A DNA stretch of 7,479 nt from Acidobacteriota bacterium (GTDB taxonomy: Bacteria > Acidobacteriota > Aminicenantia > UBA2199). The stretch lies in assembly GCA_021817755.1 (NCBI GenBank), contig JAKAGC010000181.1:1-7479 (forward strand). Direction: 5' to 3'. The notes beneath the pieces are model-generated. The model saw nothing but the letters and a program-made list of their open reading frames with translations. It was not told where the DNA came from and ran no database searches. Position numbers and translations under genes: made by a program. Positions 1 to 7,388 of this stretch are shown here, piece after piece; position 1 is the stretch's first letter, and every line of letters starts with the position of its first letter.

Positions 1-40
1 AAGCTTCGAAAATGGTTGAAAGAATAAAGACGAGTTTGTC

Positions 41-66
41 AAACAGTTGAATCAATCCAGCTGTTT
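41..66. repeat. Inverted repeat upstream of the secA promoter
   Basis: AAACAGTTG (41-49) pairs with CAGCTGTTT (58-66) around an 8-nt loop, giving a 9-bp stem with one G-U pair. No T-run follows on either strand, so it is not a typical intrinsic terminator. It lies about 60 bp upstream of the predicted secA transcription start. It could be the 3' end of an upstream transcript or a binding site; the sequence does not decide which. Confidence 0.4.
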
Positions 67-96
67 CAAGATAACAGCCACTCTAAAGTGTATTTT

Positions 97-105
97 TGGT
101 ATAAT
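97..105 (+). promoter_or_regulatory. Extended -10 promoter of secA
   Basis: TGGTATAAT is a perfect extended -10 element: TG at 97-98, then consensus TATAAT at 100-105. No good -35 hexamer sits 16-18 bp upstream, as is common for extended -10 promoters. With the usual six-base discriminator, transcription would begin at A112, the first base of the secA ATG. The resulting mRNA would have no 5' leader, which fits the lack of any Shine-Dalgarno upstream of that ATG. The promoter is read from sequence only; a start further upstream is possible. Confidence 0.6.
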
Positions 106-111
106 AACAGC

Positions 112-2688
112 ATGATAAAATACTTTATACGCAAAATGTTTGGTACGAGTAATGATCGTGAATTAAAAAAGCTCTTTCCCATCGTGGAAGAAATCAACCA
201 ACTCTCTCCAACAATGGAAAAACTTTCGGATGACGAATTAAAAGCTTATACACCGAAATTCAAACAGAGACTTGCAAACGGGGAAACGGAAGATGATATC
301 CTGGTGGAGGCCTTCGCTGTTGTTCGTGAGGTTGGAAAACGTGTTTTAAACATGAGACACTTTGATGTTCAATTGATGGGAGGCGTTGTCCTGCATCAAG
401 GAAAAATCTCCGAAATGAAAACAGGTGAAGGAAAAACACTTGTGGCCACCCTTGCAGCATACTTGAACGCTCTATCCGGGAAAGGTGTGCATGTTGTCAC
501 GGTCAACGATTACCTGGCACGAAGAGATAACGAATGGATGGGGAAAATATATCGATTCCTGGGACTTTCGGTTGGTGTTATTCAACACGACATCAGCGAT
601 CAAGAACGCAGGCATGCTTACAGTTGCGATATCACATATGGTACGAATAATGAATTCGGTTTCGATTACCTTCGTGATAATATGAAGTTCGATAAGGACA
701 GTCTTGTTCAACGGGAATTTAATTTTGCCATCGTCGACGAAGTCGACTCCATATTAATCGACGAAGCACGAACCCCATTGATTATTTCCGGTCCCACTGA
801 AGAATCGACATCATTTTATTATTATGTTAACGATTTTGTAAAAAAAGTCAAACAAAACGAGGAAAATTACGACCTGGATCATAAGACCCGGACAGTTGTA
901 TTAACTGAAAAGGGTATCACAGAAGCTGAAAGATTTTTTAAACTTGAAAACCTTTATGATCTTAAAAATATGGATACTCTCCATCAGATATATCAATCAT
1001 TAAAAGCGCATCTCCTATTCACACGTGATGTGGATTATCTTGTTAAAGATAACCAGGTAATGATCGTCGATGAGTTTACAGGTCGTATGATGCCTGGTAG
1101 ACGTTTTTCCGATGGGTTACACCAGGCCCTTGAAGCCAAAGAAATGGTTAAGATCGAACAAGAATACCAGACACATGCTACTATTACTTTCCAGAATTTA
1201 TTCCGTATGTATAAAAAATTATCCGGTATGACTGGTACTGCATCGACAGAAGCGGAAGAATTCAGAACTATATATGGACTTCAGGTAGTCGAAATGCCCA
1301 CTAACCGTCCCCTTATCCGAAATGAATTCGCCGATATGATCTACGGAAGCAAAGAAGAAAAATGGGTAGCGGTTACTGAGGAAATCCGAACACTCCATGA
1401 AAAAAAGCAACCTGTTCTCGTAGGTACGATTTCAATTGAGAACTCTGAATTATTAAGCCGTCGATTAAAAAAGGAAAAAATTCCTCATGTTGTTTTAAAT
1501 GCAAAATATCATGATGTTGAAGCAGATATCGTTGCTCTGGCTGGCCGAGTGGGAGCGGTAACAATCGCTACCAATAAGGCAGGTCGTGGACCTGACATTC
1601 TTCTTGGCGGAAACCCGGAAGCAATTTTAAAAGATAGACTGAAAAAGAAGGGTTTCACAATCGAAACAGTTCCTGAAGTTGTTTTAAATGAATTGAAAAA
1701 GGAAGCGGATGATATTTGCAAAAATGAACATGATGAAGTTATCCGTTTAGGTGGATTGCATATTTTAGGTACTGAAAGACATGAATCCCGTCGTATCGAT
1801 AATCAGTTGAGAGGTCGTTCGGGAAGACAGGGAGACCCTGGGTCTTCACGTTTCTATCTTTCATTGGAAGATGATTTGATGCGAATCCTGGGAACCGAAC
1901 GTATCCGTGATCTGCTAATCAGAGTTGGAATGAATAATGGTGTTCCTATCGAACATCGCTGGGTCAGTAAAGCAATTGAAAACGCACAGAAACAAATCGA
2001 AAGCCAGAACTTCTCCATGAGAAAACATCTACTGGAATATGACGATGTTATGAATAAACAGCGCCAAACCATTTATGAGCAACGCCGGGATATTTTGGAA
2101 GGTGTGGATCTTAAAGAAGAGATACAAGATTTAACTTCCAGAATTTTGGAAGGAATTGTCGATTCTCATATCGATCCCAAGAAAAATCCTGCGGATTGGG
2201 ATTTCGATGCGTTGAAAAAGGAAATTTTATTTCAATATAATATCGACATCGATTTCGTCATGCCCAACAATTACAGGGAAATGAATGCTGCCACTTTTAA
2301 AGAGACCCTTCAAGAAAAAATATTTAAAAATTATAGAGAAAAAGAAGAATTAATGGGGTCGGAATTGGTCAGGGATATCGAACGAACAATTGTGCTTCAG
2401 CAGATCGATTCCCAGTGGAAAGATCATCTGTTGAATATCGATCACCTCAAAGAAGGTATCGGTCTTCGTGGGTATGCTCAGAAAGATCCTCTGATCGAGT
2501 ACAAAAAAGAGAGTTTTCATTTGTTCCTGGCAATGCAGGATAGATTGGATGAAGAAGTCATTCGATTCTTATATTATATGAGACCAGTGGCAGAAGAGGA
2601 GGTGGACAGTCTGAAAAACCACCAGATGATCCGTGTATCGAAACCAACCTCCAAACTACCTGGCGGTAAACATAAAAAAAAGAAATAA
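112..2688 (+). CDS. secA: Protein translocase subunit SecA
   Basis: SecA is the cytoplasmic ATPase that drives unfolded preproteins through the SecYEG channel. The product is 858 residues, within the family range. Visible motifs are Walker A MKTGEGKT (102-109), Walker B DEVD (209-212) followed by the typical DEARTPLIISGP, the preprotein-binding region with GRRFSDGLHQALEAKE, motif V GRGPD (491-495), motif VI QLRGRSGRQGDPG (565-577), and helical-scaffold sequence including LEYDDVMNKQR. I chose ATG 112 because the protein then begins MIKYFIRKMFGTSNDREL, matching the E. coli N-terminus, and Walker A lands at the E. coli numbering. The upstream in-frame GTG at 88 would place the promoter inside the gene. 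No Shine-Dalgarno precedes ATG 112. Two oddities: motif V reads NKAGRGPD instead of the usual NMAGRGTD, and the C-terminus lacks the zinc-binding Cys motif, ending in a basic GGKHKKKK tail. guaB follows 43 nt downstream. Confidence 0.97.
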   Translation: MIKYFIRKMFGTSNDRELKKLFPIVEEINQLSPTMEKLSDDELKAYTPKFKQRLANGETEDDILVEAFAVVREVGKRVLNMRHFDVQLMGGVVLHQGKISEMKTGEGKTLVATLAAYLNALSGKGVHVVTVNDYLARRDNEWMGKIYRFLGLSVGVIQHDISDQERRHAYSCDITYGTNNEFGFDYLRDNMKFDKDSLVQREFNFAIVDEVDSILIDEARTPLIISGPTEESTSFYYYVNDFVKKVKQNEENYDLDHKTRTVVLTEKGITEAERFFKLENLYDLKNMDTLHQIYQSLKAHLLFTRDVDYLVKDNQVMIVDEFTGRMMPGRRFSDGLHQALEAKEMVKIEQEYQTHATITFQNLFRMYKKLSGMTGTASTEAEEFRTIYGLQVVEMPTNRPLIRNEFADMIYGSKEEKWVAVTEEIRTLHEKKQPVLVGTISIENSELLSRRLKKEKIPHVVLNAKYHDVEADIVALAGRVGAVTIATNKAGRGPDILLGGNPEAILKDRLKKKGFTIETVPEVVLNELKKEADDICKNEHDEVIRLGGLHILGTERHESRRIDNQLRGRSGRQGDPGSSRFYLSLEDDLMRILGTERIRDLLIRVGMNNGVPIEHRWVSKAIENAQKQIESQNFSMRKHLLEYDDVMNKQRQTIYEQRRDILEGVDLKEEIQDLTSRILEGIVDSHIDPKKNPADWDFDALKKEILFQYNIDIDFVMPNNYREMNAATFKETLQEKIFKNYREKEELMGSELVRDIERTIVLQQIDSQWKDHLLNIDHLKEGIGLRGYAQKDPLIEYKKESFHLFLAMQDRLDEEVIRFLYYMRPVAEEEVDSLKNHQMIRVSKPTSKLPGGKHKKKK

Positions 2689-2719
2689 AGGAAGCTGCCA
2701 GGGTTTTTCTGGTCAATAA

Positions 2720-4222
<1,503 letters not shown>

Positions 4223-4293
4223 TTGACGCTTTTTAATACCGGTTTTTTACGTTTTTGAATAATTGAGTTTTATTGTAAATAAATATTTCGATC

Positions 4294-4347
4294 AAAAAAA
4301 ATCCCCGGCAACAACTCTGTAAATACTGTAAAGAGTCGTTCCGGGGA
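4294..4347 (-). terminator. Intrinsic terminator of the leftward membrane-protein gene
   Basis: TCCCCGG (4302-4308) pairs with CCGGGGA (4341-4347). The stem continues through AAC/GTT and ACTCT/AGAGT with one bulged C and one A/C mismatch, about 15 bp in all around a 13-nt loop. On the plus strand the stem is preceded directly by eight A (4294-4301), so the leftward transcript has a GC-rich stem followed by U8. That is a textbook intrinsic terminator, about 77 nt after the leftward stop codon. The rightward transcript lacks a U-run after this stem. Confidence 0.85.
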
Positions 4348-4351
4348 GTAA

Positions 4352-4380
4352 ATATCCTTTAAAATCTTTTAGGGATATCT
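4352..4380 (+). terminator. Weak candidate terminator for secA-guaB
   Basis: ATATCC (4352-4357) pairs with GGATAT (4373-4378), and TAAA (4360-4363) pairs with TTTA (4368-4371) around loop ATCT. A small TT/G internal loop separates the two helices. The rightward RNA continues CUUUAUUUAU, a modest U-rich tail. The stem is AU-rich, so this would be a weak intrinsic terminator. It lies 130 nt past guaB, and no better rightward terminator is visible. Confidence 0.4.
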
Positions 4381-4423
4381 TTATTTATCCAAAATAGTCT
4401 TAAGTTAATTGCGCGATCTCATA

Positions 4424-5569
4424 TTACTGCTGGGATTGCGGGGTAGGGGATTGCAGGTTTTGAGAAGGTTGAGCCGGTTGTACAGGTTTGTTATCGGATT
4501 TTCTTTCCCGTGTGAATGAATAAGAGATGGCTATCAAAACAATACCCACCACACAGACGATGCCCGCTGTTGCATCGACGGAAGAGAAGAGTCTGTCGAA
4601 TACTGAGTAGACGATATCGGTGATTCTGGTGGCAAATACTCTTTCGGCATGGGTAACATGGTGCATGCTGTCATAATAATAGGAATGTTCCATACCGAAG
4701 AAGAACATTTTCCCTCCGAATCGTGAAAGACCAAAAGAGATGAATCCACCTACAAGAGTTGAAACTCCCATCCACCGGAGAACACCTGAGCCCGTAGAGG
4801 TAGCGATTACGGATGCAAGTGCAATAAATGCAGCAGGAATCAGGAAGAGTAGATACATCATTGTGGTTACAAACCGTATAATATCGATGGCGTGATCCTG
4901 AACAAAAGGATCGTTATCCATATTAAAAATATTTACTTCATTCGGCATTGTTTCAGCTTCGTGAATAAATTCATAACGCAGTAATTCCACCGCTTTGTCT
5001 ATGTCAGGTGGCTGACAAGCAGGAAAGTTTGTTGATATATGAATGCCTTTTGTTGGAATATAATGCTTCTCTGCATATTGAATCCATTGATTCGCCTGTT
5101 CTTCAGTACAAGGAGGAAGTTGTTGAAGTGTTTCTCGTAGATATGCAGTAATTTTTTCACTTTTAAGTGCTTCTTTGAGCGGACGCATATTCATCATAAT
5201 GGGTTTCGGTTTAATATCTCCCCGCAGTACTTTTCCCAACTCATCCAGGGAATAGGTCAGATCATTTTTTAGCCAATTCATAATCCCCGTTTGTTCCATT
5301 AGTTCTTTTAGTGTTAATTTATTCCGGGAAAAGGCTTCTGCCCAGGTTTTGGCATTTTTATCGGAGCGGAAATCTTCCTTGACGATGTCTTTCAAACTCT
5401 CATCCATGATGACCGGAAGTTTCGTTATAATTTCTTTGGGTAGGTCCGATAGAAATTCCGGGGATACAGCAGCCCGTGTTAAACCTATAGCCCATATTAC
5501 TCCGACCAGGATAGGTATACCAATAAATATTAAAATAAATAAAGCGATTGTTTTTCTAATTGCATTCAT
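4424..5569 (-). CDS. Unrecognised four-helix membrane protein
   Basis: I do not recognise this 381-residue protein. A short basic N-terminus (MNAIRK) leads into a hydrophobic helix at about 7-29. A hydrophilic region of about 200 residues follows, then three hydrophobic helices near 233-256, 263-283 and 334-351. Arg and Lys cluster after the last helix (TRERK). The positive-inside rule puts the N-terminus and the Pro/Gln-rich tail (361-381) in the cytoplasm and residues 30-232 and about 284-333 outside. The large outer domain has two cysteines, Cys154 in LPPC and Cys185 in FPACQPP, that could form a disulfide. No enzyme motif is seen. ATG 5569 is supported by AGGAGA (5576-5581 on the plus strand) six nt upstream. 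The U8 terminator ends its transcript. A sensor, stress or envelope role is possible but not shown. Confidence 0.85.
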   Translation of the reverse strand: MNAIRKTIALFILIFIGIPILVGVIWAIGLTRAAVSPEFLSDLPKEIITKLPVIMDESLKDIVKEDFRSDKNAKTWAEAFSRNKLTLKELMEQTGIMNWLKNDLTYSLDELGKVLRGDIKPKPIMMNMRPLKEALKSEKITAYLRETLQQLPPCTEEQANQWIQYAEKHYIPTKGIHISTNFPACQPPDIDKAVELLRYEFIHEAETMPNEVNIFNMDNDPFVQDHAIDIIRFVTTMMYLLFLIPAAFIALASVIATSTGSGVLRWMGVSTLVGGFISFGLSRFGGKMFFFGMEHSYYYDSMHHVTHAERVFATRITDIVYSVFDRLFSSVDATAGIVCVVGIVLIAISYSFTRERKSDNKPVQPAQPSQNLQSPTPQSQQ

Positions 5570-5670
5570 TTACGTTCTCCTCATACTGAATTTTCATTCT
5601 ATTAATAACGTACCACAACCTAAAAAGTTCCGAAATTTATAAAATTAATTGGTTGGATAAGTGGAAGGGA

Positions 5671-5696
5671 TGTGGGCAGATTTGCATCTGCCCATA
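5671..5696. repeat. Perfect hairpin without U-tract
   Basis: TGGGCAGAT (5673-5681) and ATCTGCCCA (5686-5694) are perfectly complementary around loop TTGC. A G-T wobble and a T-A pair extend the stem to 11 bp. Neither strand has a U-run after it. It sits between the DUF362 stop codon and the start of the membrane-protein gene, 41 nt past the former. It may mark the end of the DUF362 transcript, stabilise an RNA 3' end, or be a dispersed palindromic element. The stem itself is certain; its function is not. Confidence 0.6.
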
Positions 5697-5721
5697 TGAA
5701 GAAGATTAATTATATCGCTAA

Positions 5722-5739
5722 TATTGATTATATTGATTA
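5722..5739. repeat. Tandem 9-bp repeat at the DUF362 stop codon
   Basis: TATTGATTA occurs twice in direct succession at 5722-5730 and 5731-5739. The second copy contains the leftward stop codon TAA (5739-5737). It is short and AT-rich, probably a local duplication with no known role. Confidence 0.5.
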
Positions 5740-6801
5740 AATTGTTACCAGTTCAAAATCAGGGTTTCCGAATCCCAATTCCCTTGAATAGTCTATCTGA
5801 TCTTTGTAAGGAATATCGTATGCCATTTTGGATAATACATTCCCTGAATATTCTTCAACCAGGTGTAGAGACGCCGCATCGACAGCAACCGGATCATAGG
5901 AGATCAAAACGCCGATATCAGGCGTGATTTTATGATAATCACCCATACAATCGCAATCTTTGGATATACGATTCAGGAAATTGATATAGATGGCTTTTCC
6001 TTTTTTGGTTTCTGCTACTCCCATGGCATGTTCAACGATTTTCTGCTGGATATTTACATAAGTTTCAGCCCAATTGTAGTTTACGGCATCAAACCTGCAA
6101 ACAGCGAGACATTCACCGCAACCTATACAAATAGATTTATTAATTTCTGCTTTTTTCTCTACGAAGGAAATCGCTCCAACCGGACACCATTTAATACATT
6201 CCCCACAACCCGTACATTTTTTTCGAACGATAGACGGGCGGGCTGTCGAATGTTGAATTAATTTTCCTTTCCTGCTGGAACATCCCATTCCCATATTTTT
6301 TAATGCAGCACCGAAACCAGAGAGAATATGCCCTGTAAAATGGGAAACCAGAACCAATGATTGAGTTTTTGCGATTAATGCCGCTATTTTAACCGTGGGA
6401 TAAAGTTTTCCCGGAATTTGTACTTCCGTTTCCTGATCTCCCATTAATCCATCAGCCATAATAATGGGTAAACCCGTATTTTCATAAGTAAAACCCTGTC
6501 CATAAGCAAATTCCATATGATCGACAGCATTGGTACGCCGTCCCCTGTAAAGCGTACTGGTTTCTGTTAAAAAAGGAAGCGCTTCTTTTTTCTTTATGAT
6601 TTCTCCCATCATTTTGAAATAGAGAGGGCGAACATATCCTTTGGTTTTCACTTCACCGAAATGGGTTTTGAGGGCCACCATATCTTTCGGTTGTATAAAG
6701 GAGAAAAAGTCTTTTTCCTTAATAGCTGTTTCGAGCCGTGCACATACGGCGGCATCTTCTTCGTTATCATTCATTTTTAAAAAGAATACTTTTTCTTTCA
6801 C
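5737..6801 (-). CDS. DUF362 domain protein with two [4Fe-4S] motifs
   Basis: This 354-residue protein resembles the uncharacterised Fe-S centre proteins of the DUF362 family, common in anaerobes. Two ferredoxin-like motifs are visible: CTGCGECIKWCP (Cys196, 199, 202, 206) and CIGCGECLAVC (Cys225, 228, 231, 235), the second ending in Arg rather than the usual Pro. DUF362-like sequence flanks them: KTHFGE and a GRRTNAVDHMEFAYGQGF stretch before, and KDCDCMGDY (Cys283, 285) with DIGVLISYDPVAVDAAS after. No signal peptide is seen, so it is probably cytoplasmic. The family's reaction is unknown to me; an electron-transfer or redox role is inference. The start is GTG 6801 because TCCTCC at 6808-6813 gives a strong GGAGGA Shine-Dalgarno six nt upstream. 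An in-frame TTG at 6861 would add 20 residues but is poorly supported. No partner oxidoreductase lies in the window. Confidence 0.9.
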   Translation of the reverse strand: MKEKVFFLKMNDNEEDAAVCARLETAIKEKDFFSFIQPKDMVALKTHFGEVKTKGYVRPLYFKMMGEIIKKKEALPFLTETSTLYRGRRTNAVDHMEFAYGQGFTYENTGLPIIMADGLMGDQETEVQIPGKLYPTVKIAALIAKTQSLVLVSHFTGHILSGFGAALKNMGMGCSSRKGKLIQHSTARPSIVRKKCTGCGECIKWCPVGAISFVEKKAEINKSICIGCGECLAVCRFDAVNYNWAETYVNIQQKIVEHAMGVAETKKGKAIYINFLNRISKDCDCMGDYHKITPDIGVLISYDPVAVDAASLHLVEEYSGNVLSKMAYDIPYKDQIDYSRELGFGNPDFELVTI

Positions 6802-6807
6802 TGTTTT

Positions 6808-6813
6808 TCCTCC
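6808..6813 (-). promoter_or_regulatory. Shine-Dalgarno that sets the DUF362 start
   Basis: Read leftward this is GGAGGA, followed by AAAACA and then GTG at 6801. It is the best ribosome binding site near the 5' end of the reading frame and lies inside the longer TTG-initiated frame, so it decides for the shorter protein. Confidence 0.8.
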
Positions 6814-6824
6814 GGTAAATAGCG

Positions 6825-6830
6825 ATAATA
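6825..6830 (-). promoter_or_regulatory. Possible -10 box of the DUF362 gene
   Basis: Leftward TATTAT matches TATAAT at five of six positions and would start transcription some 15-20 nt before the GTG. No convincing -35 or TG extension accompanies it, so the call is weak. Confidence 0.25.
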
Positions 6831-6907
6831 TAAGATTACCATTTCTCCCCTGTAATTTCAAGCCTTAAAGAAAACACCGTGAAAAACAGATGCGTTTTTG
6901 TATTCTT

Positions 6908-6941
6908 ACAATGGAAATGTAACCTGGGCATTGTTTCCATT
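6908..6941. repeat. Overlapping inverted repeats between PilZ and DUF362 genes
   Basis: AATGGAAA (6910-6917) pairs with TTTCCATT (6934-6941), 8 bp around a 16-nt loop. ACAATG (6908-6913) can pair instead with CATTGT (6929-6934), 6 bp. The two pairings share bases and exclude each other. No T-run follows on either strand. The site is about 110-140 nt before the DUF362 start, so it could be an operator or an RNA structure. Confidence 0.4.
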
Positions 6942-6963
6942 AAGAAAACAGCCGTAAGCTTTT

Positions 6964-6994
6964 TTCCCGGTAAACCGGGAATTTAAAACGGGAA
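6964..6994 (-). repeat. Hairpin just after the PilZ stop codon
   Basis: TTCCCGG (6964-6970) pairs with CCGGGAA (6975-6981) around loop TAAA. A second CGGGAA copy at 6989-6994 could compete for the same arm. The stem begins about 20 nt after the leftward PilZ stop. In the leftward RNA it is followed by an A-run rather than a U-run, so it is a poor intrinsic terminator, though its position fits an mRNA 3' end. Confidence 0.4.
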
Positions 6995-6999
6995 CTTAG

Positions 7000-7293
7000 T
7001 TAGTTTGATAATTCTTGAACATATTGGGTATACTCAGGAGGGGCATCCTTAATGGAAATTCCGAATTCATTCAGAGATTGAACCCGTTGTTTCCACTTGG
7101 CCCATTGAATTACTCCCATTAGCTCAACCATTTTCCCGTATAATTCAAACGAGATATCTATTTTTCGATTTTTCGGTGCAAAAGCCGTAGAAACCTGGAT
7201 ACCACTATCCGAAATATCGTTAATAACTCCTAACTTCCCGCATATTTTAGCGATTTGTCGTGTCTTCAAACGTCTATATTTTCTTTTTTCCAT
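7000..7293 (-). CDS. Small PilZ-domain protein
   Basis: PilZ domains bind the second messenger cyclic-di-GMP. The 97-residue product carries both signature motifs: RxxxR as RKYRR (residues 4-8) and D/NxSxxG as DISDSG (26-31), with the expected spacing. The rest (FELYGKMVELMGVIQW, then FGISIKDAPPEYTQYV) fits the beta-barrel and closing helix of a stand-alone PilZ protein. There is no signal peptide, membrane helix or attached output domain, so it would act in the cytoplasm through a partner that is not visible here. ATG 7293 has AGAGG (7304-7308 on the plus strand) ten nt upstream, a slightly long spacing. Its start codon lies in one arm of a hairpin, and a good promoter lies just upstream. 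Confidence 0.85.
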   Translation of the reverse strand: MEKRKYRRLKTRQIAKICGKLGVINDISDSGIQVSTAFAPKNRKIDISFELYGKMVELMGVIQWAKWKQRVQSLNEFGISIKDAPPEYTQYVQELSN

Positions 7294-7314
7294 CGTACTG
7301 TAACCTCTCGATGG
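7290..7314 (-). promoter_or_regulatory. Leader hairpin enclosing the PilZ start codon
   Basis: In the leftward RNA, CCATCG (7314-7309) can pair with CGATGG (7295-7290), a perfect 6-bp stem around a 13-nt loop. The loop contains the AGAGG Shine-Dalgarno, and the 3' arm contains the ATG start codon. The predicted transcription start near 7312 would place this stem at or near the very 5' end of the mRNA. Whether the first one or two bases of the arm are transcribed depends on the exact start. Confidence 0.4.
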
Positions 7315-7318
7315 TTAA

Positions 7319-7347
7319 AGTATGTAATAAAAAAATTTTTTTGTCAA
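7319..7347 (-). promoter_or_regulatory. Promoter of the PilZ gene (TTGACA-17-CATACT)
   Basis: Read leftward, a perfect -35 TTGACA (7347-7342) is followed by a 17-nt spacer and a -10 CATACT (7324-7319), four of six to consensus. Transcription would start near 7312, giving a leader of about 20 nt. The spacer is A/T-only and contains most of an A7T7 palindrome (7329-7342). Confidence 0.65.
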
Positions 7348-7376
7348 TAAAAAATTTAAAAAAAACAAAATTTTTT

Positions 7377-7388
7377 TAAGTATACTTA
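7377..7388. promoter_or_regulatory. 12-bp palindrome, possible operator or second -10
   Basis: TAAGTATACTTA is a perfect palindrome centred about 70 bp upstream of the predicted PilZ transcription start, a usual position for an activator site. It also contains leftward TATACT (7384-7379), five of six to a -10, with AAGACA (7407-7402, four of six to a -35) 17 nt upstream. It could therefore be a second promoter instead of, or as well as, a protein site. Confidence 0.35.

Noticed and set aside
1..6. The window begins with AAGCTT, a HindIII site, as at a clone end.
   Set aside because: Another AAGCTT is present at 6957-6962, and one site is expected by chance; no vector sequence is seen.
1..50. 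Possible 3' end of an upstream rightward gene, either ending at TAA 25-27 (LRKWLKE) or at TGA 48-50.
   Set aside because: Only 8-15 codons are visible in either frame, too few to tell coding from chance.
88..111. In-frame GTG start that would lengthen SecA by eight residues.
   Set aside because: It has no Shine-Dalgarno, would place the extended -10 inside the coding region, and adds residues (MYFWYNNS) without a counterpart in known SecA N-termini.
2698..2713. Small hairpin CCAG/CTGG in the secA-guaB gap, as a possible attenuator.
   Set aside because: Only four base pairs; too weak to support.
4223..4251. TTGACG just after guaB as a -35 element.
   Set aside because: No -10-like hexamer lies 16-18 bp downstream, and no rightward gene follows.
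5596..5601. Leftward TAGAAT as a -10 for the membrane-protein gene.
   Set aside because: No acceptable -35 or TG extension accompanies it; the promoter of this gene remains unidentified.
5932..6261. 109-codon rightward open frame opposite the DUF362 gene.
   Set aside because: It is antisense to the Fe-S cluster region, whose protein motifs are clear, and its product has no recognisable domain.
6802..6861. TTG start at 6861 extending the DUF362 protein by 20 residues.
   Set aside because: TTG is a rare start, and the strong GGAGGA site lies within the extension directly before GTG 6801.
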